Shown one piece after another: positions 57,188 through 64,000 of a stretch of DNA of 64,000 bases (position 1 is its first letter; every line of letters begins with the position of its first letter). This DNA comes from Streptomyces albus subsp. albus. GTDB lineage: Bacteria; Actinomycetota; Actinomycetes; Streptomycetales; Streptomycetaceae. The notes under the pieces were generated by a model. It was not told the DNA's origin. It searched no databases and saw nothing but the letters and a program-made list of their open reading frames with translations. The position numbers and the translations under genes are program-made. The stretch spans positions 186,001-250,000 of the forward strand of contig NZ_JODR01000001.1 in NCBI RefSeq assembly GCF_000725885.1, written 5' to 3'.

Positions 57188-57874
57188 CTACTTCCGTGCG
57201 GGCGGTCCTTCGAGCCGGGTCAGGGCGTCGAGTCCGGGGCGGATGGCGGCCTCCGCGGCGGCGGCAGCAGCAGCGGCGTCCCCGCGCTCCAGTGCCTCGA
57301 CGAGGTCCTCGTGCGGCTTGCTGCCGCTCTCCACGACGACATCCTGCCTGCGCAGCGCTTCGAGGCTGTCGCGCAGCCGGCCGACGAAGAAGCGATAGCA
57401 CTCCAGCAGCACCTCGTTGCCCGCCGCCTCGACCACGGCGAGGTGGAAGTCGGCGTCGGCGCCGGCGAAGAGCACTGCCTCGGTCGCGTGGTTACGGGCG
57501 TGCAGGAGTTTCCGCAGCCGCGCGAGATCGTCCTCGGTGCGGCGCTCGGCGGCCAGGCGCGCCGCGTGCACGTCGAAGCCGAGCTGCATCTCGAAGATCT
57601 CCCGTACGTCGGCCATGCCGAGCCGGCGCAGCAGCGGCGCGGGGTCGGCGGTGGAGACGACGAACGTGCCCGAGCCGTGGCGCGTCTCGAGCGTCCCGAG
57701 GTGCACCAGTGCGCGGATCGCCTCACGCACGACGGTGCGGCTCACTCCGAGTTCCTCGGCCATGCGGTGCTCGCCCGGGAGCTTGTCACCGGGCTGCCAC
57801 TCACCTTGGGCCAGGGCCTCGTTGAGGCTCGCGATGGCCCCCTCCACGGAGGACCGGCGGCCCACTGCACGCAT
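57188..57874 (-). CDS. GntR/FadR-family transcriptional regulator
   Basis: A 228-residue regulator. The winged helix (about 8-75) holds GDKLPGEHRMAEELGVSRTV (about 29-48) and REAIRALVHLGTLETRHGSG, the GntR hallmark. The C-terminal FCD domain has FHLAVVEAAGNEVL (about 143-156) with the likely metal/ligand His and ALERGDAAAAAAAAEA at the end. It is divergent from an MFS transporter 137 bases away, so it is probably its local regulator, responding to a small acid or sugar acid (inference). Confidence 0.92.
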   Translation of the reverse strand: MRAVGRRSSVEGAIASLNEALAQGEWQPGDKLPGEHRMAEELGVSRTVVREAIRALVHLGTLETRHGSGTFVVSTADPAPLLRRLGMADVREIFEMQLGFDVHAARLAAERRTEDDLARLRKLLHARNHATEAVLFAGADADFHLAVVEAAGNEVLLECYRFFVGRLRDSLEALRRQDVVVESGSKPHEDLVEALERGDAAAAAAAAEAAIRPGLDALTRLEGPPARK

Positions 57875-57955
57875 GTGCGTCCCCTTTCACGCTGCCGTCC
57901 ACCCATTGTCCGGGTGGTTGCCGGGGCTGTGGACAGGGTGGCACACTGCCTCCGC

Positions 57956-57979
57956 AACTTGTCAGACATCACACAAGTT
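57956..57979. promoter_or_regulatory. Candidate GntR operator
   Basis: AACTTGT (57956-57962) is inverted as ACAAGTT (57973-57979) around ten bases, in the divergent GntR/MFS promoter, 33 bases before the MFS start. Confidence 0.6.
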
Positions 57980-58011
57980 CGGTGGCGGTCCGCCACGGTG
58001 GAGGAGCACCC

Positions 58012-59247
58012 ATGACCACCTCGCCCGCCCGCGAGTCGACCGCGCCCGCACGGCACGGCGGCACCGGGAGCGGCTCCCTCCCGGTCGTGCGCCTGCTGGC
58101 GTTCACGACGGCCGGCTTCCTCGCGATCATGACCGAGACGATGCCGGCCGGCCTGCTGCCGCGCATCAGCGCGGGACTGCACATATCCGAGGCCCTGGCC
58201 GGGCAGTTCGTCTCGCTGTACGCGCTGGGTTCGGTGTGCAGCGCCGTGCCCGTCATCGCGGCGACGCGCCGAGCGCCCCGCCGCCACGTGCTGTTGGCCG
58301 CCGTCGTGGGGCTGCTCGTCTGCAACACGGTCACCGCGCTGTCCGGACAGTGGGTGCTCACGCTGGCCGCCCGCTTCTGCGCCGGCGCCTCGTCCGGAGT
58401 CGTCTGGGGGCTGCTGACCGGCTACACCCGCCGTCTCGTCCCCGCCCGTCTGCAAGGGCGTGCCCTCGCGCTGGTGGGGGTGGGCCAGCCCGTCGCACTG
58501 GCTTTCGGGGTCCCGCTGGGGACGTGGCTGGGCTCCCTCGTCGACTGGCGCGGCGTCTTCTGGATCATGTCGGCGGTGGCACTGCTGCTGCTCTTGTGGA
58601 TCCGGCTGCTCGTCCCGCAGATGCCGGGCGGGCCGGCCGGACCCGGCACGCCGCCGGGTGCCGCACTCACCATCCCCGGGGTGCGCACCGTGCTCGCCGT
58701 GACGCTGCTGTGGGTGCTGGCGCACAACCTGCTCTACACCTACATCGCGCCGTTCCTCGCCACCTCTGGGCTCGGCGGCCGGGTCGATGTCGTGCTGCTC
58801 GTCTTCGGTGTGGCGGCGATGGCCGGAATCTGGGTCACCGGCCTCCTCGTCGACAGACGGCCGAGGCCGGTGACGCTGTCGAGCCTCGCCGTCTTCGCCG
58901 CAGCCGCCCTCGCGCTGGGCCTGTCGGCCGGACTGCCGGCCGTGGTCTTCGCCGGAACGGCGGCCTGGGGGCTGACCTTCGGCGGCGCACCGACTCTGCT
59001 GCAGACCGCGCTGGCCGACGCGGCCGAACCGCACACGGACGTGGCCCAGTCGATGTTCGTGACCGTCTTCAACGGCGCCATCGCGGTGGCCGGTCTCCTC
59101 GGCGGAACGGTGCTCGGCCGGCTGGGGAGCGGAGCCCTCCCGTGGGGGCAGTCGGTGCTGTGCGGCGGAGCGTTGCTGCTCGTCGCACTCGCCCGGCGCC
59201 ACGCCTTCCGTCCCGGCCCTCGCGCGGCGGGCGGCGAGGAGGGTTAG
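58012..59247 (+). CDS. MFS transporter (sugar/drug exporter type)
   Basis: A 411-residue protein with twelve predicted helices. FLAIMTETMPAGLLPRIS (about 38-55) with the ETMPAGLLP motif is typical of the AraJ/PurR-type DHA1 exporters; RFCAGASSGVVWGLLTGY (about 123-140) and LVDRRPRPV (about 281-289) fit as well. GGAGG lies before ATG 58012. It is divergent from a GntR regulator. The substrate is unknown; exporters of this group handle sugars, nucleosides or drugs. Confidence 0.88.
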   Translation: MTTSPARESTAPARHGGTGSGSLPVVRLLAFTTAGFLAIMTETMPAGLLPRISAGLHISEALAGQFVSLYALGSVCSAVPVIAATRRAPRRHVLLAAVVGLLVCNTVTALSGQWVLTLAARFCAGASSGVVWGLLTGYTRRLVPARLQGRALALVGVGQPVALAFGVPLGTWLGSLVDWRGVFWIMSAVALLLLLWIRLLVPQMPGGPAGPGTPPGAALTIPGVRTVLAVTLLWVLAHNLLYTYIAPFLATSGLGGRVDVVLLVFGVAAMAGIWVTGLLVDRRPRPVTLSSLAVFAAAALALGLSAGLPAVVFAGTAAWGLTFGGAPTLLQTALADAAEPHTDVAQSMFVTVFNGAIAVAGLLGGTVLGRLGSGALPWGQSVLCGGALLLVALARRHAFRPGPRAAGGEEG

Positions 59248-59381
59248 TCGTCCCGTGGGTCTTCGGGGTGCGGGCAGCCTGTCGGCTTGACGCGCGGCAT
59301 TTCCGGTATTCCCGGACCCGACGACTCCGCTCGGTCGTGACCCTCCCCGTGCGTCAACTCGCAAGCCATACTGGAGTTTTC

Positions 59382-59395
59382 CACTCGATCGAGTG
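59382..59395. promoter_or_regulatory. 14-bp palindrome upstream of the STAS gene
   Basis: CACTCGATCGAGTG, perfect, in the 252-base gap before the STAS gene, preceded by an AT-rich stretch (GGAGTTTTC). A possible regulator-binding site. Confidence 0.45.
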
Positions 59396-59499
59396 ATGGT
59401 GCGGGGGTGGCGCAGCGCCAGTCAGGGGGGTGCTGCCTATGCTTACGGGCCGATTTCCCCCGGACTCCTACGGTCACAAGGTCATACGTGAGGGCACCG

Positions 59500-59949
59500 A
59501 TGGCACCGCAGATGGACGACAGCGCCCACACACTGACGTGCGCCGTCGGGACGGAGGAGCCGCCGCCGGCCGGCACCGTGCTGTCCCGTACGGACGGCGG
59601 ATACACAGTGGTGGAACTGCACGGGGAGATCGACCTCGCCGTGGTGCTCGCCACCACACCCCAGCTCTACGCGCTCACCACGGCGCCCGCACCCCGGCTG
59701 GTGGCGGACCTGCGGCCGGTCTCCTTCATCGACTGCAGCGGACTCGCCCTGCTGGTGGACATCCGCGCCCGGGTCCTGGCGGGCGGCGGCACCTTCACCC
59801 TCGTCTGCGCCGACCCGCGCGTACTGCGACTGTTGCGGATCACCGGGCTGGCCGCCGTACTGGCCCCGGTACCCGGGCTTCCCGAGCTCTCGGCGCCGGG
59901 CGCCGCGGGTGCGGGGCAGGGCGCGATGCGCGAGGGGCGGAAGACCTGA
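59500..59949 (+). CDS. STAS-domain anti-sigma factor antagonist
   Basis: A 149-residue protein of the SpoIIAA/BldG type that would free a sigma factor by binding its anti-sigma kinase. GYTVVELHGEIDLAV (about 34-48) and VADLRPVSFIDCSGLALLVD (about 68-87) form the STAS core; the Ser in DCSG is the expected phosphorylation site. ATG 59500 has GAGGG six bases upstream; ATG 59512 is an alternative. No partner anti-sigma gene is adjacent, so the cognate pathway is unknown. Confidence 0.88.
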   Translation: MAPQMDDSAHTLTCAVGTEEPPPAGTVLSRTDGGYTVVELHGEIDLAVVLATTPQLYALTTAPAPRLVADLRPVSFIDCSGLALLVDIRARVLAGGGTFTLVCADPRVLRLLRITGLAAVLAPVPGLPELSAPGAAGAGQGAMREGRKT

Positions 59950-59969
59950 AGGTCCTCCGCCCCTCGCGC
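59928..59969. terminator. Bidirectional terminator, STAS gene / DUF5324 gene
   Basis: GCGCGAGGGGCGG (59928-59940) is inverted at 59957-59969, with further pairing inside after one mismatch. The STAS stop codon lies within the hairpin. Confidence 0.8.
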
Positions 59970-59982
59970 GTACCGGGCGTGC

Positions 59983-60759
59983 TCACTTCTCGCGGCGCTC
60001 CTCGGCGTCCGCACCGGTGTCGCCGTCCTTGGAGTCACCCTTCGCTTCCTTCTCGGCGTCTTCCTTCGCCTGCACCTGCGGGTCCAGCCCCGGGCCGTCG
60101 CTCTCGGCCGGGGAGCCGTTGACGCTGGTGAGCGGGGAGCGGTCGGCGACCTCCGTCGCGGCCGGGGGCTCCACCAGCCAGTCCGGGTTGGCCTGCCGGT
60201 CCCACCAGCGCCAGGCGGCGTACGCCCCGCCGGCCACCAGCCCGACCAGAGTGGCCCGCCACACGAACCGTCCCGCACGGGAGCGCCTGCGGCGGCGCCG
60301 CGCGAGCTTCTCGATGTCCTGGGCCGTCACCTGGTTGCGGAGCGCGGCCACGGCGGCGGCTCCCCGCTGCACTGCCTCCTCACGGGCCGGAGCGGTGGCG
60401 GCGCGGACGTCGGTCACCGCGCTCTCGATCCGGGGCCCCGCGTAGTCGGCGGCCTTGCGCGCGGCCTTGCGGGTGCGCTTGGCCGCACGCCCGGCGGCCC
60501 GCTCGACCTCGACGGGGAGGGCGTCACGCGCCTGGGCGACCCGGGGACCGACATACTGCTCGTACCCTTCGCGGGCGGTGTGCCGGGCCTGCTCGGCCGC
60601 CTTGGCGACCTTCGGTCCCAGCCGGGCGCCGGCCTCCTGCGCGTAGCGTGCCGCGGTGTCCATGGCCTGGCCCGCGTGGGGCTTCACCACCTCCGCTGCG
60701 TGCCGCACGCTCTCCTTGGCGGTGCCGGTCGCCGTGCGCACGCTGTCCTTGGCGGTCAC
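59983..60759 (-). CDS. DUF5324 family membrane-associated protein
   Basis: A 258-residue protein. The N-terminal 150 residues are helical, rich in Ala, Arg, Lys and Glu with an apolipophorin/LEA-like repeat character (KESVRHAAEVVKPHAGQAM and similar). One transmembrane helix (about 168-184) is preceded by RRRRRRSRAGR, and an acidic C-terminus follows. GTG 60759 has GGAGGAGG upstream. It resembles the Streptomyces DUF5324 family; function is unknown. Confidence 0.82.
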   Translation of the reverse strand: MTAKDSVRTATGTAKESVRHAAEVVKPHAGQAMDTAARYAQEAGARLGPKVAKAAEQARHTAREGYEQYVGPRVAQARDALPVEVERAAGRAAKRTRKAARKAADYAGPRIESAVTDVRAATAPAREEAVQRGAAAVAALRNQVTAQDIEKLARRRRRRSRAGRFVWRATLVGLVAGGAYAAWRWWDRQANPDWLVEPPAATEVADRSPLTSVNGSPAESDGPGLDPQVQAKEDAEKEAKGDSKDGDTGADAEERREK

Positions 60760-60972
60760 GGGATCCTCCTCCTCGGTGGCTCATGACATGTGCAGTCTCT
60801 CCGAAAACGGAGGACAGGAAGTCGTTTTTCCACCTGTTTAGAAGATCATGCCTGACAGTCCGCTGCCCGTGCCCCGCCCCGCGCCGTGGGCGTGGGGCAT
60901 CCGGGTCAGCAGGCGCCCCCGGCGTCCGTGGGAGGATCGGGACAGTCACTGCAGACAGATGGAAGGTAGATC

Positions 60973-61500
60973 GTGGCCGAGCAGCTCTACGCCACCCTGA
61001 AGACCAACCAGGGAGACATCCGGGTCAAGCTCTTCCCGGACCACGCCCCGAAGACGGTCAAGAACTTCGTCGAGCTCGCCGAGGGCTCCCGCGAGTGGAC
61101 CCACCCCGCGACCGGCCAGAAGACCACCGACCGGCTCTACGACGGCACCGTCTTCCACCGCGTCATCAGCGGCTTCATGATCCAGGGCGGGGACCCGCTG
61201 GGGAACGGCACCGGCGGCCCCGGTTACGAGTTCGCCGACGAGATCCACCCGGACCTCGCGTTCACCAAGCCGTACCTGCTGGCCATGGCGAACGCCGGGC
61301 CGGGCACCAACGGCTCGCAGTTCTTCATCACCGTCGCGCCGACCACCTGGCTGACGGGCAAGCACACCATCTTCGGCGAGGTCGCCGACGAGGCGGGCCA
61401 GAAGGTGGTGGACGCCATCGCCGGCACCCAGACCAACCCGCGCACCGACCGTCCGGTGCAGGACGTGGTCGTCGAGTCGGTGGTCGTCGAGCGCGCGTAA
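60973..61500 (+). CDS. Cyclophilin-type peptidyl-prolyl isomerase
   Basis: A 175-residue cytoplasmic cyclophilin that speeds proline isomerisation in protein folding. YDGTVFHRVISGFMIQGGDP (about 56-75) with the catalytic Arg, MANAGPGTNGSQFFIT (about 102-117) and HTIFGEVADE (about 130-139) are present. No signal peptide. GTG 60973 has GGAAGG upstream. Confidence 0.97.
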   Translation: MAEQLYATLKTNQGDIRVKLFPDHAPKTVKNFVELAEGSREWTHPATGQKTTDRLYDGTVFHRVISGFMIQGGDPLGNGTGGPGYEFADEIHPDLAFTKPYLLAMANAGPGTNGSQFFITVAPTTWLTGKHTIFGEVADEAGQKVVDAIAGTQTNPRTDRPVQDVVVESVVVERA

Positions 61501-61597
61501 GCGGCAGCCGGGACCGGCCGCGGCCGGCCGGGAACCGTACCGCCCCGCCCGTCCGTAATCAGGGCGGGCGGGGCAGTGCGTGGGGGAGACTGGAGGG

Positions 61598-62497
61598 GTG
61601 AGCGTGGCGCAGGACGGACAGCCCGGGGGCGGGGCGGAACAGCAGGGCCCCAGACACTGCTACCGGCACCCGGAGCGGGAGACCGGTATCTCCTGCACGC
61701 GTTGTGAGCGGCCCATCTGCCCCGACTGCATGGTGCCGGCCTCGGTGGGCTTCCAGTGCCCCGAGTGCGTCAGGTCCGGCTCGGGCACCGGGCACCCGCC
61801 GGGTGCGACCCGGCCCAGGACGGTGGCCGGGGGCCGGGTGACGGCCGATCCCAGGCTGGTCACCAAGGTGCTGGTCGGCATCAACGTGGCCGTCTTCATC
61901 GCCGTGCTGGCGGTCGGCAACCGGCTGCTGGATCCGCTGCTGCTGTTCGGGCAGGCGGTGACTCAGCCGTACGGTCCTCTGGAGGGCGTGGCCGAGGGAC
62001 AGTGGTGGCGGCTGCTGACCTCGATGTTCCTGCACCAGGAGATCTGGCACATCGCGATGAACATGCTCGGGCTGTGGTTCCTGGGCCCGCCGCTGGAGGC
62101 GGCGCTGGGCCGGATCCGCTTCCTGGCCCTCTATCTGCTCTCCGGCGTCGCCGGCGGTGCGGTCACCTATCTGCTGGCCGCCCCGCAGCAGGCTTCGCTG
62201 GGCGCCTCGGGTGCGATCTTCGGACTGTTCGGTGCGACCGCGGTGCTGATGCGGCGGCTGCGCTACGACATGCGGCCGATCCTGATCCTGCTGGCGATCA
62301 ATCTGATCTTCACCTTCACATGGAAGAACATCGCCTGGGAGGCGCACGTCGGCGGGCTGGTCGCGGGGCTGGTGCTGGCCTACGCGATGGTGCACGCGCC
62401 CCGTCGGCAGCGTGCGCTGGTGCAGTACGGGGCGGTCGCGCTGGTGCTCGCGGTGATCGTGGTGCTGCTCGTGGTGCGTACGCTCCAGCTCGGCTGA
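61598..62497 (+). CDS. Rhomboid family intramembrane serine protease with N-terminal zinc ribbon
   Basis: A 299-residue protein. The first 60 residues hold paired Cys/His motifs (CYRHPERE, CTRCERPICPDCM, CPECV) like a B-box or zinc ribbon. The rhomboid domain from about 85 has six or seven helices, with WWRLLTSMFLHQEIWHIAMN (about 132-151), the catalytic Ser in GASGAIFG (about 205-212) and the catalytic His in AHVGG (about 247-251). Start choice is uncertain: GTG 61580, 61598 or 61604 are all in frame; 61598 has GGGGGAG at nine bases. Substrates are unknown. Confidence 0.92.
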   Translation: MSVAQDGQPGGGAEQQGPRHCYRHPERETGISCTRCERPICPDCMVPASVGFQCPECVRSGSGTGHPPGATRPRTVAGGRVTADPRLVTKVLVGINVAVFIAVLAVGNRLLDPLLLFGQAVTQPYGPLEGVAEGQWWRLLTSMFLHQEIWHIAMNMLGLWFLGPPLEAALGRIRFLALYLLSGVAGGAVTYLLAAPQQASLGASGAIFGLFGATAVLMRRLRYDMRPILILLAINLIFTFTWKNIAWEAHVGGLVAGLVLAYAMVHAPRRQRALVQYGAVALVLAVIVVLLVVRTLQLG

Positions 62498-62504
62498 GCC
62501 CGGG

Positions 62505-62701
62505 TTTTCCACAGCGGGTACGGGATCTTGTGCACGGAGTGGCCCGACCGGCCGGGATTCGGTCAGGTGTGCGTTTCCCTTGTGGTTACTGGCCGGACGG
62601 GTCTCCGGGTGCCGTCCGGCCGGTCACATCGGCGTCAACACCCTGAAAGTTATCCACAGATCTTGTGAGTTATCCAAGGCTGTGGATCAGCCTGTGGATA
62701 A
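62505..62701. promoter_or_regulatory. DnaA-box cluster between the rhomboid gene and crgA
   Basis: Two exact TTATCCACA boxes (62650-62658 plus strand; 62693-62701 minus strand), with TTTTCCACA (62505-62513), TTATCCAAG (62670-62678) and, on the minus strand, TGATCCACA (62681-62689). Four lie within 52 bases. The boxes are of the AT-richer type, unlike those of oriC. Likely a DnaA-binding, possibly titrating site. Confidence 0.72.
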
Positions 62702-62704
62702 CTC

Positions 62705-62965
62705 TTATTTCCACTGCGTGGAGACCACGAAGCCGGTCGCGATGAAGCCGAACCCGACCACGATGTTCCAGTTCCCCAGCGCCTCGATGGGCAGCGAGCT
62801 GTTCGTGACGTAGAACACGACGATCCAGGCGAGCCCGATACCGAACATCGCCAGCATCAGGGGGGCCACCCAGCCGCGCCCGCCACCACGCAGGTCGATG
62901 TTGGTGGCCTTCTTCTCCGGCGGGGGCGTGAAGTCCGCTTTCTTCCGGGTACGTGACTTCGGCAC
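62705..62965 (-). CDS. crgA: Cell division protein CrgA
   Basis: An 86-residue actinobacterial protein with two transmembrane helices (about 36-55 and 66-81) that restrains FtsZ ring formation in aerial hyphae. [19 protein letters not shown] (basic N-terminus) and the helix-helix link [13 protein letters not shown] are family features. GTG 62965 has AGGAGAG upstream; the longer frame to 63010 is unlikely. It ends with TAA, rare in this genome, directly beside a DnaA box. Confidence 0.95.
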   Translation of the reverse strand: MPKSRTRKKADFTPPPEKKATNIDLRGGGRGWVAPLMLAMFGIGLAWIVVFYVTNSSLPIEALGNWNIVVGFGFIATGFVVSTQWK

Positions 62966-63067
62966 GAGAGACTCTCCTGTCGATGCGCTGCTGACCGCCG
63001 CACGGCCCATGGGGACGGTGGTCCGTTAGCGTAGTGCTTTCCCAGGGCGGAGGGAGACAAGGGTACG

Positions 63068-63805
63068 GTGACCAGATCCATCGTCCGGCCTGCCCGGCTG
63101 GCCGCGATAGGCGTCTTCGCCCTCGCAGGTCTCATCTTCTGGGTCAGCTTCGACACCGCGCAAGGCACCAATCTGCGCAGCGACTCCTCGATGCTCCGGC
63201 TCTCCGACCTCATCCAGGAGCGCAGCAGACAGAACGCCGAACTGGAGAACCAGGCCGCCGGCCTCCGCCGCCAGGTCGACTCCCTCGCCCGGCGCGACGA
63301 CGGCAGCACCCGCGGTGAGGACCGCCGGATCGACGCGCTGGAGAAACGCGCCGGCCTGAAGAAACTGACCGGCCAGGGCCTGACCGTCACCCTCGACGAC
63401 GCCCCCAGCAACGCCACCGCGAAGGTCCCCGGGCTGCCCGACCCCGAACCCAACGACCTGGTCATCCACCAGCAGGATCTGCAAGCCGTCGTCAACGCCC
63501 TGTGGAAGGGCGGCGCCAAGGGCATCAAGGTGATGGACCAGCGGCTGATCTCCACCAGCGCCGTGCGCTGCGTCGGCAACACCCTGATCCTCCAGGGGCG
63601 CGTCTACTCCCCGCCCTACAAGGTCACCGCCGTGGGGGACCCGGACCGTCTCAGGGCCGCCCTGGACGCGGCGCCCGCCATCCAGAACTACCAGGAGTAC
63701 GTCGATGCCTACGGCCTCGGCTGGAAAGTCGAGCAGCACAAGGCGATGACTCTTCCGGGTTACTCGGGCACAGTGGATCTCCGGCAGGCCGAACCCGTCG
63801 AGTGA
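63068..63805 (+). CDS. DUF881 family protein
   Basis: A 245-residue protein with an N-terminal membrane anchor (about 9-27), a coiled-coil (about 42-80), and the DUF881 domain with GLTVTLDDAPSNAT (about 103-116), NDLVIHQQDLQAVVNALWKGGA (about 129-150) and AISINGQR-like KGIKVMDQRLISTSAVRC (about 152-169). The fold is found in division- and sporulation-linked genes next to crgA. Its biochemical role is unknown. It starts at GTG 63068, 102 bases from the divergent crgA. Confidence 0.9.
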   Translation: MTRSIVRPARLAAIGVFALAGLIFWVSFDTAQGTNLRSDSSMLRLSDLIQERSRQNAELENQAAGLRRQVDSLARRDDGSTRGEDRRIDALEKRAGLKKLTGQGLTVTLDDAPSNATAKVPGLPDPEPNDLVIHQQDLQAVVNALWKGGAKGIKVMDQRLISTSAVRCVGNTLILQGRVYSPPYKVTAVGDPDRLRAALDAAPAIQNYQEYVDAYGLGWKVEQHKAMTLPGYSGTVDLRQAEPVE

Positions 63806-63822
63806 ACGGGAGTGAGGCACGT

Positions 63823-64000
63823 GGCGTTACGAGCGGTCGTACGGAGCCTGAGCGAACTGTGCATCACGGTCGGGGTCCTCATCGTGCTCTTCGTCGTCTA
63901 CCTCCTCTACTGGACCGGGCTGCGCGCCGACAGCGCCTCCGACGACGAGATCGCCCGGCTCCACAAGCAGTGGGCGGCCGGGCCCGTGGACGGCGGCGCA
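63823..64000 (+). CDS. Class E sortase (3' part outside window)
   Basis: The first 59 codons of a membrane protein: a short basic N-terminus, one long helix (about 12-32, TVGVLIVLFVVYLLYWTG), then a charged region with LHKQWAAG. Position next to crgA and DUF881, and the N-terminus, match Streptomyces class E sortases, which attach chaplins to the wall. The catalytic domain is not in the window. Codon 3 is TTA, the rare leucine codon read by the bldA tRNA. GTG 63823 is used (GAGG just upstream). Confidence 0.75.

Overview
The window is about 64 kb of very GC-rich DNA. Its gene order (dnaB, rplI-rpsR-ssb-rpsF, cca, murJ, sigM, trxBA, parBA, rsmG, jag, yidC, rnpA, rpmH, dnaA, oriC, dnaN, gnd, recF, dciA, gyrB, gyrA, crgA) is that of the chromosome core of a Streptomyces or very close relative. 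Supporting signs are frequent GTG starts, parS sites of the form GTTTCACGTGAAAC, a long dnaA-dnaN intergenic full of DnaA boxes, crgA, a class E sortase and a TTA codon in a developmental gene. No insertion sequence, prophage, CRISPR array or rRNA operon was seen.

Layout: 1-1.5 kb holds the edge of a small unknown protein, then a membrane protein and a MarR regulator that diverge from an operator-like region. 1.5-6.8 kb carries dnaB, a MATE exporter and the ribosomal/ssb cluster. 7-16.9 kb is mostly cell envelope and metabolism: FemX-like aminoacyltransferase, alanine-racemase-like protein, inositol-3-phosphate synthase with a PadR regulator, a class A PBP and a GT87 mannosyltransferase. 16.9-31.4 kb has an MFS protein overlapping cca tail to tail, then the actinobacterial block DUF6049 / murJ / pseudokinase / sigM / anti-sigma / trxB / trxA, with a SigR-type promoter before trxB. 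31.4-38 kb runs leftward away from oriC: rpmH, rnpA, yidD, yidC, jag, rsmG, parA, parB and a GNAT protein. 38-50.4 kb runs rightward: dnaA, oriC (about 40.6-41.2 kb), dnaN, gnd, recF, dciA, gyrB, gyrA. 50.4-60.8 kb is more variable: DUF3566, tRNA-Ile, YihY, DLW-39, secreted protein, Ser/Thr kinase, HTH protein, tRNA-Ala, GntR/MFS pair, STAS protein, DUF5324. 61-64 kb ends with cyclophilin, rhomboid protease, crgA, a DUF881 protein and the start of a class E sortase.

The genes fit together around replication start (DnaA, DnaB, DciA, DnaN, gyrase, SSB), origin segregation (ParA, ParB and seven exact parS sites between 16.9 and 34.6 kb), ribosome and membrane biogenesis, and envelope assembly. 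Two further DnaA-box clusters, in the dnaB upstream region (3.3 kb) and between the rhomboid gene and crgA (62.5-62.7 kb), flank oriC at a distance. I found no convincing new defence or biosynthetic system. The most interesting signals are regulatory DNA: a parS site buried in a perfect 38-bp terminator-like palindrome, parS sites read in frame as coding sequence, several very long perfect inverted repeats, and the split of MurJ from its pseudokinase partner.
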